Shown piece by piece: positions 1-8,987 of a DNA stretch of 64,000 nt. Origin of the DNA: Flagellimonas sp. HMM57 (GTDB lineage: Bacteria; Bacteroidota; Bacteroidia; Flavobacteriales; Flavobacteriaceae); the NCBI RefSeq assembly GCF_021390175.1, contig NZ_CP090004.1, forward strand, positions 1,798,001 through 1,862,000. The letters are read 5' to 3'. A program made the translations under genes and the position numbers. The notes beneath the pieces were generated by a model. That model saw only the letters and a list, made by a program, of their open reading frames with translations, did no database searches and was not told where the DNA came from. The first letter of the stretch is position 1, and each line of letters begins with the position of its first letter.

Positions 1-1058
1 TGGTTTTGCACCTATTTTCTGTTGTATCCTGCGATAAAGGCATATCAAATGCCGATGTTGGCCCAAACAGGTTGGAAAAAAAGGTATTAAAAATAGCAAA
101 GCAGCATAACATACCCTCGATTGCCCTGCAGGTAAAAACAGGTGATGCTGTTCTAAATGTAAATTACACCCACCCAGATGTCAAAGAGCAAAAAATATTT
201 GGAATAGGGAGCACCACAAAGTTTCTTTCCGCAACACTTATACTCAAGCTTATAGAAGAAGGAAAACTTAAGTTGGAGGGTAATGCCCAGGATTATGTAG
301 AGGATTTAGCAGTTGTTGAGAAAGGAGACACCATCAAAATTGAAAATTTACTGAATCATACCAGTGGTCTTTCGGACTATACGATGAGTCCAGAATGGAG
401 AGAAACCGTTGTTGACGGAAATGGCCCAAAAGACTTTAAGACAAAGTTTGGATACATAGATAATGAATTGAAAAATCATGGTATGTATTCCTATAGTAAT
501 ACCAATTATTTACTGCTTCAGAAGGTGGTTGAAACTGTATTGTCCAAATCCTATGATACCGCTTTTAACGACTTTTTCGAAAGCAATGGCTTAGAAGGTA
601 TCCGATTAGATGATGCGGAGTCAGATTTACAAGCTTTTTACGCAGAGAATGATAAGGGCAGTGCAGATGTTTCAGGCTGGAAAGAGAACTATGGATATGA
701 TGGCGGAGCATATAGTGAACCTGAAGCGCTTAATATGTTTCTACAAAAACTCTTTGTAGAGAAATTACTTGTCAACGAGAAGACAATTGCGCTTATGGCC
801 AGTTGGATTTCAACGGATAGCATGACCATTCCTATTGGAGAAGGCAACATTTCTGAGTATGGTAATGGTATAATGAAATTGAACTACAACGGGAAGGAAT
901 ATCTGGGACATGCGGGTGGCACGTTAAAATACCAATCTTTTATGTTTCATGATCCAAAAGACGGGGTTTCTGTTAGTGTAGTTACAAATTGTAGTGGAAA
1001 GTATTACAACACTGTTTTCTTTCAAGAGATTATTCCTACGATTCTTGATGCGTTGTGA
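1..1058 (+). CDS. Serine beta-lactamase-family hydrolase, lipoprotein (5' end outside window)
   Basis: Class C beta-lactamase/D-aminopeptidase-like serine hydrolase (Beta-lactamase family, PF00144 type). Counting from the TTG codon at position 6, an SxxK active-site motif (STTK, residues 69-72), HTSG at 118-121, the Y-x-N motif (YSN, 163-165) and a late HAGG motif are all visible, so the catalytic set is complete. The first codons read VVSC-D, a good lipobox, so the true start and the rest of a lipoprotein signal peptide lie upstream of the window and the TTG is not a real start. The product should be anchored in the envelope. The substrate is unknown; such proteins are often peptidases or esterases rather than antibiotic-resistance enzymes. 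Confidence 0.8.
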   Translation, partial: VLHLFSVVSCDKGISNADVGPNRLEKKVLKIAKQHNIPSIALQVKTGDAVLNVNYTHPDVKEQKIFGIGSTTKFLSATLILKLIEEGKLKLEGNAQDYVEDLAVVEKGDTIKIENLLNHTSGLSDYTMSPEWRETVVDGNGPKDFKTKFGYIDNELKNHGMYSYSNTNYLLLQKVVETVLSKSYDTAFNDFFESNGLEGIRLDDAESDLQAFYAENDKGSADVSGWKENYGYDGGAYSEPEALNMFLQKLFVEKLLVNEKTIALMASWISTDSMTIPIGEGNISEYGNGIMKLNYNGKEYLGHAGGTLKYQSFMFHDPKDGVSVSVVTNCSGKYYNTVFFQEIIPTILDAL

Positions 1059-1157
1059 GAAAGAAATGAGTAACTTTAGTCATACTGATGTTTAACAATC
1101 ATTGGAACTTTATTACGAGCGACCCCGAAAAATTTAAAAACATTTAAATATGCCAAA

Positions 1158-1253
1158 ATGGAGATAACTATCAGCAAATACAAGGCTTATACAATTATTG
1201 TTTTCGCTGCCATGGTAGGGTTTTGGCTTAGTTACCTAGATGGAGCTCTTTAG
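1158..1253 (+). CDS. Possible 31-residue single-span membrane protein
   Basis: A short open frame of 31 codons starts with ATG and ends with TAG. After a short polar start (MEITISKYK) it encodes one hydrophobic stretch (about residues 10-27, including AYTIIVFAAMVGFWLSYL) and an acidic tail. It lies in the otherwise empty 286-bp gap between the hydrolase and the histidine kinase. The composition is that of a genuine membrane peptide rather than random A+T-rich DNA, but there is no clear ribosome-binding site and no recognised family, so this is a tentative call. Confidence 0.3.
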   Translation: MEITISKYKAYTIIVFAAMVGFWLSYLDGAL

Positions 1254-1344
1254 TGACATTTGCTCGGGAACAATATAATCTGGGGTCAATCTACTTCTTA
1301 CCAGAGAAAATACACTATAAGGAAAATTCCCACGTTATTGTTTT

Positions 1345-3174
1345 ATGCAGCGTAACCGTGATAAAACAATAAAACCTGATGGACAGAAGTTAAGCATAGC
1401 ACAACTGCCATTTCCCATAATTTCCCTTGATCAAAATTTAGAGGTAAAAGAATGCTCTTCGGTTTTACGCACTTTATTTGATTTTGATGGAGTAAACCAT
1501 CAGCCTATTTCACTTCAGGAAATAATAGGGAAATTGCCCAAGTCATTTTTAAAGATTAGAAGTTCAAAAGAATTCAATAGAACTTCCTTAACAGAAAATG
1601 TTGAAGTTATTTCTAAAAAAGGAGAGTTAAAATGGTATAAACTGTCATTGCACCCAGACGAGTACCGTTTGTGCTATTACCTTTATTTTGATGATATCAC
1701 AAAGGAAAAATTAGCGCTGGATATTTCCCTTCAAGCTGAAAAGACCGCAAGAATAGGGAGCTGGGAAGTTGATTTGATCAACCACAAAGTTTTTTGGTCA
1801 GAAATGACCCGGGAAATTCATGAAGAATCCAAGGATTATGTTCCCAATCTTGAAACGGGGATTAGTTTTTATAAAGAAGGAAAGCATAGAGATAGAATAG
1901 TCAAGGTTGTTTCCGAATCGATAGAAAATGGAACCCCCTATGACGAAGAACTTATTCTGGTTACGGCAAAAGGGAATGAAAAATGGGTGAGAGCGATAGG
2001 AAAAACAGAAATGGTCAATGGAAAAGCCTGCAGAATGTTTGGGGTTTTTCAAGATATTGATAAAGCAAAAAGAGAAAGTATTAAGTACCAAGAGTTGGCA
2101 GACCGAATGCGCGTGGCCGTAGCGAGTTCCAATATTGGCATCTGGGATTATAATTTGTTGGAAGATAGATTATTGTGGGATGACAATATGTACAAATTGT
2201 ATGGTATTTCGAAGGAAGACTTTAGTTCGGAATTTTCTGCATGGGAAAATACGGTTCATCCAGAAGATAAAGAACGTGCGCTCCAAGAAGTAGAGGTTTC
2301 CGTAAAAGAAGGAAAAGAGTTTAATACACAATTTCGGATCAAGACTCAAGAAGGTACTATAAGGCATATCCATGGCCGGGGTAAGGTTTTTAAGGATAAA
2401 GATGGGACTCCAGTTAGGATGGTCGGTGCAAACATGGATGTCACAAGAATCAAAAAAACGGATGATCGTCTTAGGCAATTGCTCAATATTACAGAAAACC
2501 AAAACAAAAGTCTCTTAAATTTCGCCCATATAGTATCGCATAATTTACGTTCAAACTCAAGCAACCTTTCCATGCTTACGGGAATGTTATTGGAAAAAAC
2601 AGACCCGAAAAGCCATGACAAATTTTTAGAGATGATCAAGATATCTTCTGAAAGATTGGACGAAACCCTTGTAGAGCTGAATGAAATCGTAAAAATACAA
2701 TCGGATGCCGGTAAAGATTTACAATGGGTAAAGGTGAGTCCGGCATTACAAAACGCTTTGGAAAGTATAAATGCGCTGATTGAAGAAGTAGATCCGGAGA
2801 TTATTATAGAATTTCCTGAAAACCTAGAGATATATGCAGTCAAACCATATTTGACAAGCATTTTTTTAAATCTCTTGACCAATAGTATAAGATACCGAAG
2901 ACCAGGGCAAAAACTTAAGATCAAGATAAAAGCAAAAGTACTTTCAACCCAGACTGTTATTTCTTTTGAAGATAACGGAAAGGGCATTGATTTGGACAAG
3001 CACAAGGATAAACTATTTGGTATGTACAAAACATTTCATGGCAATAAGGATGCAAAAGGAGTAGGATTGTTCATATCAAAAAACCAAATGGATGCCATGA
3101 AAGCAATAATTGAAGTAAAAAGCAAAGTAAACGAAGGAACTACATTTAACCTTTGTTTTAGCAATAATGATTGA
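1345..3174 (+). CDS. PAS-domain sensor histidine kinase
   Basis: Soluble multi-PAS histidine kinase of 609 residues with no membrane segment. Three PAS modules are visible at about 15-125, 135-240 (beginning ARIGSWEVDL) and 255-370 (beginning NIGIWDYNLL); each of the last two ends in a PAC-like segment. The phosphoacceptor helix reads HIVSHNLRSN with His399, followed by a HATPase domain with an N-box (NLLTNSIRYR), a G1 box (DNGKGI) and a G2-like box (KGVGLFISK). The stop codon overlaps the start of the next gene, a single-domain response regulator, so the two are translationally coupled partners. The signal is unknown; PAS domains may bind a ligand or sense redox or light. Confidence 0.9.
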   Translation: MQRNRDKTIKPDGQKLSIAQLPFPIISLDQNLEVKECSSVLRTLFDFDGVNHQPISLQEIIGKLPKSFLKIRSSKEFNRTSLTENVEVISKKGELKWYKLSLHPDEYRLCYYLYFDDITKEKLALDISLQAEKTARIGSWEVDLINHKVFWSEMTREIHEESKDYVPNLETGISFYKEGKHRDRIVKVVSESIENGTPYDEELILVTAKGNEKWVRAIGKTEMVNGKACRMFGVFQDIDKAKRESIKYQELADRMRVAVASSNIGIWDYNLLEDRLLWDDNMYKLYGISKEDFSSEFSAWENTVHPEDKERALQEVEVSVKEGKEFNTQFRIKTQEGTIRHIHGRGKVFKDKDGTPVRMVGANMDVTRIKKTDDRLRQLLNITENQNKSLLNFAHIVSHNLRSNSSNLSMLTGMLLEKTDPKSHDKFLEMIKISSERLDETLVELNEIVKIQSDAGKDLQWVKVSPALQNALESINALIEEVDPEIIIEFPENLEIYAVKPYLTSIFLNLLTNSIRYRRPGQKLKIKIKAKVLSTQTVISFEDNGKGIDLDKHKDKLFGMYKTFHGNKDAKGVGLFISKNQMDAMKAIIEVKSKVNEGTTFNLCFSNND

Positions 3175-3595
3175 TACTATGGTAGCAAAAAAAGTCTTTT
3201 TGATCGATGATGATTATATATTCAGAACAGCCGCTGATATTCTTATAAAAGTCAGTGAAATAACCGATGAGATTATACAATATGAAAACGGCCTTGATGC
3301 TTATAATGCATTAGTTGAATTAAAGGATAGAACAGAAGAATTACCAGAACTCATTTTATTGGACATTAATATGCCCGTTATGAACGGTTGGGAATTTTTA
3401 GAAGAATTGAAACAAAATCCAACCCTGATCAATGGAAAATCCCACATTTACATACTAACTTCTTCCATAGCACCAGAAGACCTTAATTTATCTAAAAAGT
3501 ACGAGTTTATAAAAGGGTATATCACCAAGCCGCTTACCAAAGCAGATTTAAAAAAAATGCACAACACCCTAATTAAGGAGTGCACCAAAGTTTAA
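3167..3595 (+). CDS. Single-domain response regulator (CheY/Rcp1-like)
   Basis: Receiver domain only (142 residues): the acidic pocket is FLIDDDY (residues 11-17), the phosphorylation site Asp66 sits in LILLDINMP, the switch Thr/Ser at 98-99 in ILTSS and Lys121 in ITKPL. There is no output domain, so it probably passes phosphate on or acts by protein contact. The start ATG lies 8 nt inside the upstream kinase gene; a second ATG four codons later (MVAKK) is an equally possible start. It is the expected partner of the PAS kinase before it. Confidence 0.9.
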   Translation: MIDTMVAKKVFLIDDDYIFRTAADILIKVSEITDEIIQYENGLDAYNALVELKDRTEELPELILLDINMPVMNGWEFLEELKQNPTLINGKSHIYILTSSIAPEDLNLSKKYEFIKGYITKPLTKADLKKMHNTLIKECTKV

Positions 3596-3646
3596 GGGAA
3601 GCCCAAAGTGCGCCCCTAGTAGTTTAAGCACGTAAAATTATATCAA

Positions 3647-4402
3647 CTATTTAAACAATATCGCTACAGCTCCAATAGCGGTAACCAATATGATGAATTT
3701 TTTATAGTTTCGTTCGTTGATTCTTTTTACAATAAAAACCCCCAATAAGAGCCCGGTAAAAATTGCCGGAAGTAATTTTACATTGATTAATAAAGTATCT
3801 ATTGAAATGGTCTTCCAGACAAAAACATGAAAAGGGAGTTTAAATAAGTTGGTGATCAAAAATAGCCAAGCAGCGGTGCCCACAAATTCGTTCTTCGGTA
3901 ATCGCATGGCCAAAAAGAAAATATTTGTAAATGCCCCAGCCAAATTCCCTATCATAGTGCAAATTCCCGCAAATATGCCAATACTGCCCGCAAAACCCCA
4001 ATGAGTGGGCACAGATTTTGATTTGCGCCTACCCCAATAAACCAGTACGGCCAAACTGATAAATATTACAGCCACCATTCCTATTTTGAATTGTTTTTCG
4101 GGCAAGTCCTTACCTACCAAAACACCTATTAAAATACCCGTAATCATCCACGGTAAAAAACGAAGGATATATTTCCATTGTGTATGTCGGTTGTAATAGA
4201 TTACCGCAAAGATATCTCCAACCAGTAATAAAGGCATCAAGATACCTGTTGATTCCCTTGCTCCAAAAGCCAATGCCATAAGGGTGACATTAAAAATGGA
4301 TAAGCCTTTTAAACCAGCTTTGGACGTGCCCATTAAGAATGTAGCTGTGGCGGCCATGGTCCAGGCCATTAAAGAAATCTCGTATGTAGGGGATAATATC
4401 AA
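3647..4402 (-). CDS. TauE/SafE-family membrane permease
   Basis: Integral membrane protein of 251 residues, almost entirely hydrophobic, with about eight predicted spans and the duplicated four-helix layout of the sulfite exporter TauE/SafE family (PF01925). The N-terminal AxxTGxSKAG-like stretch (FLMGTSKAGLKGL, about residues 21-33) matches the family's conserved loop. Family members move small organic or inorganic sulfur compounds or carboxylates across the inner membrane; the substrate here cannot be told. It is transcribed away from the divergent symporter gene that starts 72 bp to the right. Confidence 0.8.
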   Translation of the reverse strand: MILSPTYEISLMAWTMAATATFLMGTSKAGLKGLSIFNVTLMALAFGARESTGILMPLLLVGDIFAVIYYNRHTQWKYILRFLPWMITGILIGVLVGKDLPEKQFKIGMVAVIFISLAVLVYWGRRKSKSVPTHWGFAGSIGIFAGICTMIGNLAGAFTNIFFLAMRLPKNEFVGTAAWLFLITNLFKLPFHVFVWKTISIDTLLINVKLLPAIFTGLLLGVFIVKRINERNYKKFIILVTAIGAVAILFK

Positions 4403-4474
4403 ATAGATGTTTTCCGAATGGAAGGTAAAGGTATTTTAAAAAATTATACTTTAGTCATCACCTAAACCAACTAA

Positions 4475-6259
4475 ATGGATATTCAGACCTTAGACTACAG
4501 CATTATTTTCGGCTTTTTTGCCTTAGTACTTTTTATTGGTATTTATGTTTCCAAAAAATCAGGCAAGAATACTGCGGAGTATTTTTTATCAGGAAGAAAT
4601 ATGCCATGGTGGCTATTGGGCTTTTCTATGGTAGCGACCACATTTTCTACAGATACGCCCAACTTGGTAACCGATTTTGTTCGAACGGATGGAGTATCGG
4701 GAAACTGGGGTTGGTGGGTCTTTTTGTTGACAGGTCTTTTAACGGTTTTTGTATATGCTAAATTATGGCGGAAATCCAACGTTGCTACAGATATGGAATT
4801 CTATGATTTGCGTTATGGGGGAAGACCGGCACATTTCTTGAGGGGGTTCCGTTCTTTATATTTAGGGGTGATATTCAATGTTATGGCAATGGCGGGAGTG
4901 ACCTTGGCAGCCATTAAAATTGGTCAGGTCATGTTAGGGATTTCACCCCTACAGACCGTATTGGTCGCAGGAAGTATAACCGTCATTTTTAGCGCTATCG
5001 GGGGTTTTAGGGGCGTTGTCTACACAGACTTTATCCTTTTTTTTGTAGCTATTGCTGGGGCAATAGGAGCGGCCATTTATTTGGTCAACCTTCCCGAGGT
5101 GGGTGGGCTTTCCAATATTTTACAGAATGATTTGGTACGAAGCAAGATGTCCATCTTACCAGAATTCTCGGATACAGAGGCATTGATGACCATATTGGTG
5201 GTGCCCTTGGCCGTGCAATGGTGGAGTGCTTGGTATCCGGGCGGTGAACCAGGTGGTGGCGGTTATGTGGCACAGCGTATGTTAGCGGCCAAAAATGAGA
5301 ATCATGCTGTGGGGGCCACATTTTTCTTTAATATTTTGCATTACGCCTTGCGTCCGTGGCCATGGATTTTAGTCGCCCTAGCATCTTTAGTGGTCTTCCC
5401 TGATTTGGAAAGTATACAAGCAGCATTTCCCAATATTGAAGAAAGTAAGTTGGGCCATGATTTGGCGTATTCCGCAATGTTGACCAAGCTCCCCTCCGGA
5501 TTATTGGGCATTGTACTAGCATCGCTGGGGGCAGCATATATGTCCACTATTTCCACACATTTAAACTGGGGCTCATCTTATGTGGTCAATGATTTTTACA
5601 AGCAACAGATCAACAAGAATGCTTCAGAAAAAGAATTGGTTAATGTGGGGCGTATCACTACAATAATTTTAATGGTTTTAAGTGCTATTTTTGCTTTGAC
5701 CTTGACCAATGCAGTAGAACTGTTCGATATTATCATCATGTTCGGGGCGGGTACCGGACTTATTTTTATTCTGCGCTGGTTTTGGTGGCGTATCAACGCT
5801 TGGAGTGAGATAGTGGCTATGTTTGCTTCTGGTTTTATCTCAATACTGTTCTGGCAGTTTGATGCTGTTTTGTTTTCTGGCGAAGCTGCTGTGTTTCCAG
5901 CTTGGGCAAAATTTCCGTTAGTAGTGGTGATAACGACCATAGTCTGGTTGGCCACTACCTTTTTAACAAAACCGGAAAGTGAAGAGGTGCTTCGAAATTT
6001 CTATGAGAAAACAGAACCGGGAGGCCCGGGATGGAAAAAAATAAGGGAATCCGCAAAGACTAACGATGGTCAAAAATGGATGGTGCCTTCGGGTATTTTG
6101 GCCATGCTTTTGGGTTGTGTTTTGGTCTATAGCTGTCTTTTTGCTACAGGTAATTGGATTTACGGGAACTACGAACTAGCAGCAGGACTTACTGTTTTGG
6201 TTTTAGTATCGGCCATTGTATTAAGAAAAGTTTGGGATAAGATGAAGAATGTGTTTTAA
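4475..6259 (+). CDS. Sodium:solute symporter family protein
   Basis: Inner-membrane secondary transporter of 594 residues with about 13-14 hydrophobic spans, belonging to the SSS family (PF00474). The N-terminal segment reads SGRNMPWWLLGFSMVATTFS (about residues 40-59), which is the typical family helix 1 region with its sodium-binding backbone. It is predicted to import a solute with Na+. The substrate is undefined: neighbours give no pathway. It ends head-to-head with ribE with no base between the two stop codons, so there is no room for a conventional terminator between these convergent genes. Confidence 0.85.
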   Translation: MDIQTLDYSIIFGFFALVLFIGIYVSKKSGKNTAEYFLSGRNMPWWLLGFSMVATTFSTDTPNLVTDFVRTDGVSGNWGWWVFLLTGLLTVFVYAKLWRKSNVATDMEFYDLRYGGRPAHFLRGFRSLYLGVIFNVMAMAGVTLAAIKIGQVMLGISPLQTVLVAGSITVIFSAIGGFRGVVYTDFILFFVAIAGAIGAAIYLVNLPEVGGLSNILQNDLVRSKMSILPEFSDTEALMTILVVPLAVQWWSAWYPGGEPGGGGYVAQRMLAAKNENHAVGATFFFNILHYALRPWPWILVALASLVVFPDLESIQAAFPNIEESKLGHDLAYSAMLTKLPSGLLGIVLASLGAAYMSTISTHLNWGSSYVVNDFYKQQINKNASEKELVNVGRITTIILMVLSAIFALTLTNAVELFDIIIMFGAGTGLIFILRWFWWRINAWSEIVAMFASGFISILFWQFDAVLFSGEAAVFPAWAKFPLVVVITTIVWLATTFLTKPESEEVLRNFYEKTEPGGPGWKKIRESAKTNDGQKWMVPSGILAMLLGCVLVYSCLFATGNWIYGNYELAAGLTVLVLVSAIVLRKVWDKMKNVF

Positions 6260-6850
6260 TCAATTTCGCAGCTCCAACAAACGCGATACATATTTCCCGA
6301 TTACGTCAAATTCAAGGTTTACAACCGTTCCGATTTTGTAGGTATTAAAACGTGTGTGTTCGTAAGTATATGGAATAATGGCAACGCTAAACGTATCTTT
6401 TTGGGAATCAACAACGGTCAGACTCACGCCATCTATGGTAATAGAACCTTTTTCGATGGTCACATTATTGAGATGTGAATCATATTGAAAACTGAAAAAC
6501 CAACTTCCGTCTTTTTCTTCAATGGCAATACAGTTTGCGGTTTGATCCACGTGTCCCTGTACGATGTGACCATCCAATCGTGCGCCAAGAACCATGGCTC
6601 TTTCTAAATTTACCATAGCCCCCACTTCCAAGAACCCTAGACTCGTTTTTTGCAAAGTTTCTTCAATAGCGGTGACCGTGTACAAACTTCCTTCTATGGC
6701 AACAACGGTCAAACAAACCCCATTATGTGCTACACTTTGGTCAATTTTCAATTCCGAAGTAATTTTTGAAGCTATAGTGATGTGCAGGTTGTCACCCTCC
6801 TTTTCCAGTCTTTCAATTTTTCCTAAAGTCTCGATAATGCCAGTAAACAT
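6260..6850 (-). CDS. ribE: Riboflavin synthase, alpha subunit
   Basis: Catalyses dismutation of two 6,7-dimethyl-8-ribityllumazine molecules to riboflavin and a pyrimidine, the last step of riboflavin synthesis. The canonical start MFTGIIE fixes the start at 6850; a longer open frame reaching 6901 adds a non-family extension and is rejected. The protein (196 residues) has the two homologous lumazine-binding halves, each with a V-x-L-T-V segment (NGVCLTV near residue 45 and DGVSLTV near 145). It is divergent from pdxA, giving a small shared promoter region of 57 bp between two cofactor genes (flavin and PLP). Confidence 0.95.
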   Translation of the reverse strand: MFTGIIETLGKIERLEKEGDNLHITIASKITSELKIDQSVAHNGVCLTVVAIEGSLYTVTAIEETLQKTSLGFLEVGAMVNLERAMVLGARLDGHIVQGHVDQTANCIAIEEKDGSWFFSFQYDSHLNNVTIEKGSITIDGVSLTVVDSQKDTFSVAIIPYTYEHTRFNTYKIGTVVNLEFDVIGKYVSRLLELRN

Positions 6851-6907
6851 GAATCTTTTTAATTGAGTAGTTTTGTAATGTAAAAGTAGCGATATCGACA
6901 TTGATTT

Positions 6908-7960
6908 ATGAGAGAAAAAGGAAAAATAAAACTGGGAATTTCAATAGGGGATTTCAATGGTATAGGGTGTGAGGTAGCGCTAAAAACTTTCCTGGATAAT
7001 CGAATGCTGGATTTTTGTACCCCGATTTTTTTTGCATCGAACAAAATGATTTCCAAACAAAAAAATGATTTAGGCCTTACTATCAGCTTTAATGGGGTAA
7101 AAGATGCGCAACATGCTGTTGATGGGAAAATCAATGTCGTCAATATATGGAAAGATACACCCACAGTTGAATTTGGAAAAGCCACTGAGGAAAGTGGTAA
7201 GTATGCTATTAAATCGCTGCGGGCTGCAGTAACTGCGTTAAAAAGTGATAAGATAGATGTTTTGGTCACTGCACCCATAAACAAGAACAACATTCAAGCG
7301 GACGATTTTAAATTTCCAGGGCATACAGACTACCTCGCCCAAGAACTAAATGGAGAAAGCCTAATGTTTATGGTGGCAGATACATTGCGTGTAGGGTTGC
7401 TTACTGACCACATAGCTGTTAAAGAGGTGGCCCAGTCAATTACACCAAAATTGATACAAGAAAAAGTACGTACCATGGAGGAATCCCTTAAAAAGGATTT
7501 TAGAATACGAAGACCCAAAATAGCATTATTGGGAATAAACCCACATAGTGGCGATAATGGTACTATTGGAGAAGAGGATGATAAAATTTTGAAACCAGCT
7601 ATACAGGAATTGTTCGATAAAGGAATACTGGTCTATGGGCCATACTCCGCAGACAGTTTTTTTGGTTCCAATGGGCACAAAAAGTTTGATGCAATTTTGG
7701 CGGCATACCACGATCAAGGACTCATACCGTTCAAAACACTTTCGTTTGGTAAGGGCGTAAATTATACGGCAGGATTGGAAAAAGTAAGAACGTCTCCCGA
7801 TCACGGTACGGCATACGAAATCGCTGGAACGGGACAGGCGGACGAAAGCTCTTTTAAGGAAGCGGTTTTTACTGCAATTCAAGTATTTAAGAATAGGGAA
7901 GAATATAAAATATTGAACAAAAACCCATTACAAAAGCAAAGAGTCAAACGAACAAGCTAA
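6908..7960 (+). CDS. pdxA: 4-hydroxythreonine-4-phosphate dehydrogenase
   Basis: NAD-dependent oxidation and decarboxylation of 4-phosphohydroxy-L-threonine in the DXP-dependent route to pyridoxal phosphate. The 350-residue length is right for the family. The N-terminal phosphate loop reads SIGDFNGIGCE in place of the commoner GDPAGIGPE, a variant I believe is usual in this phylum. Metal-binding histidines are in PGHTDYLA (about residue 138) and AAYHDQGLIPFK (about 275), and a late GTAYEIAGTG is present. Starts with ATG seven codons before LGISIGD. Confidence 0.95.
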   Translation: MREKGKIKLGISIGDFNGIGCEVALKTFLDNRMLDFCTPIFFASNKMISKQKNDLGLTISFNGVKDAQHAVDGKINVVNIWKDTPTVEFGKATEESGKYAIKSLRAAVTALKSDKIDVLVTAPINKNNIQADDFKFPGHTDYLAQELNGESLMFMVADTLRVGLLTDHIAVKEVAQSITPKLIQEKVRTMEESLKKDFRIRRPKIALLGINPHSGDNGTIGEEDDKILKPAIQELFDKGILVYGPYSADSFFGSNGHKKFDAILAAYHDQGLIPFKTLSFGKGVNYTAGLEKVRTSPDHGTAYEIAGTGQADESSFKEAVFTAIQVFKNREEYKILNKNPLQKQRVKRTS

Positions 7961-7998
7961 AACTTGAGGGCATATTTGCTATATTTATTGTAATTGGA

Positions 7999-8028
7999 TT
8001 GCGTTTTTGAATATAAGTAGTATCTTTG
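7999..8028 (+). promoter_or_regulatory. Bacteroidota-type sigma-A promoter for yceD-rpmF
   Basis: A TTG (7999-8001) is followed after 19 bp by TATCTTTG (8021-8028), matching the flavobacterial TTG / TAnnTTTG consensus. Transcription would start near 8035. This rules out the TTG at 8026 as a start codon for yceD, because it is part of the -7 element. Confidence 0.75.
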
Positions 8029-8070
8029 CACCCGCCTTTACGGGCTGGTACACAAACCTTAAGTGTAAAA

Positions 8071-8604
8071 ATGATGAAGCTAAAGGAGTTTTTTATTCCT
8101 TTTTCGGGATTAAAGTTAGGAAAGCACGAGTTTGAGTATACGATTGAAAATACGTTCTTTGAATCTTTTGATTATCAGGAATTTAATGGCGCATCTATAG
8201 AGACCATCGCTGTCTTGGACAAGATGAGTACTATGATGGAGTTGGATATTGAGGCAAAAGGAACTGTAAATGTGGATTGTGATTTAACGGGAGAACCGTT
8301 TGATTTGCCCGTTACAGCAACATTGCATTTGGTCATTAAGTTCGGGGAAGAATATAACGATGAAAATGATGAGATTCTTATTATTCCCCATGGCGAGTAC
8401 CAGATTAATATTGCGCAATACATTTATGAAATGTTAGCGTTGGCAGTTCCACAAAAACGAATACACCCAGGTGTAGAAGATGGAACGCTTCAATCGGAAA
8501 TCTTGGATAAGCTTGAAGAATTACAACCAAAAGAAATCAAGGAACAATCAGAAAATACAGATCCCAGATGGGACGATTTAAAAAAGTTACTAACGGACAA
8601 ATAG
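8071..8604 (+). CDS. yceD: YceD family protein (DUF177), linked to L32
   Basis: DUF177/YceD protein of 177 residues, a small acidic cytoplasmic family almost always encoded directly before rpmF and tied in bacteria and plants to 23S rRNA accumulation. The core reads [10 protein letters not shown] (about residues 68-77), which aligns with the family's Cys-containing strand, and the tail ends in a [10 protein letters not shown] motif. Two adjacent ATGs (8071 and 8074) are possible starts; both lie downstream of the promoter, whereas the longer frame from the TTG at 8026 does not. Seven bases separate it from rpmF. Confidence 0.88.
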   Translation: MMKLKEFFIPFSGLKLGKHEFEYTIENTFFESFDYQEFNGASIETIAVLDKMSTMMELDIEAKGTVNVDCDLTGEPFDLPVTATLHLVIKFGEEYNDENDEILIIPHGEYQINIAQYIYEMLALAVPQKRIHPGVEDGTLQSEILDKLEELQPKEIKEQSENTDPRWDDLKKLLTDK

Positions 8605-8611
8605 GTTTATA

Positions 8612-8812
8612 ATGGCACATCCTAAAAGAAAAATATCAAAAACCAGAAGAGATAAAAGAAGAACCCATTACAAGGCGACTATGCCAACAATTGCCAAGGA
8701 TTCCGTAACAGGAGAAATGCACTTGTTCCACAGGGCTCACTGGCACGAAGGTAAATTGTACTACAAGGGTCAGGTTTTAATCGATAAAACAGAGGAAGAA
8801 ACTGCTGCGTAA
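8612..8812 (+). CDS. rpmF: 50S ribosomal protein L32
   Basis: Structural protein of the large ribosomal subunit, 66 residues. It starts with the family signature [20 protein letters not shown]. It has no cysteine, so it is the zinc-independent (C-minus) form. It is co-transcribed with yceD and followed by a strong terminator 27 bp after the stop, which separates the pair from fabH. Confidence 0.97.
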   Translation: MAHPKRKISKTRRDKRRTHYKATMPTIAKDSVTGEMHLFHRAHWHEGKLYYKGQVLIDKTEEETAA

Positions 8813-8838
8813 GCGCAGGCCCCTTAAAATAAAAGTAG

Positions 8839-8869
8839 ACTCCCGTCCTAAAACAACGGGAGTTTTTTT
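8839..8869 (+). terminator. Rho-independent terminator after rpmF
   Basis: Perfect 8-bp stem: ACTCCCGT (8839-8846) and ACGGGAGT (8856-8863) with a 9-nt loop, followed by a run of seven T (8863-8869). It ends the yceD-rpmF transcript. Confidence 0.9.
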
Positions 8870-8913
8870 ATGGACAATAGTTAATTCTAAAAACAAATCA
8901 ATTTTGGTCAAAA

Positions 8914-8930
8914 AGTCATAGAAAATGACT
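8914..8930. promoter_or_regulatory. Inverted repeat upstream of fabH, candidate operator
   Basis: AGTCAT (8914-8919) and ATGACT (8925-8930) form a palindrome with a 5-nt centre. It is flanked by two related direct copies of TTTTGG(G)TCAAA (starting near 8903 and 8942). The site lies 58 bp before the fabH ATG in the leader of the fabH-accB-accC cluster, so a fatty-acid-responsive operator is possible. No regulator is recognised nearby. Confidence 0.3.
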
Positions 8931-8987
8931 ATTTTTCACCGTTTTTGGGTCAAATTTTAACTTTTTTTGAGAAAAAAGGGCACTAGT

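Noticed and set aside
8026..8070. A TTG start giving YceD 15 extra residues
   Set aside because: The TTG overlaps the -7 element TATCTTTG, so the leader is not translated; the ATG pair at 8071/8074 matches the family start.
8967..8987. A TTG start for FabH upstream of the ATG
   Set aside because: The ATG at 8988 follows a purine-rich ribosome-binding site and gives the standard 331-residue protein.
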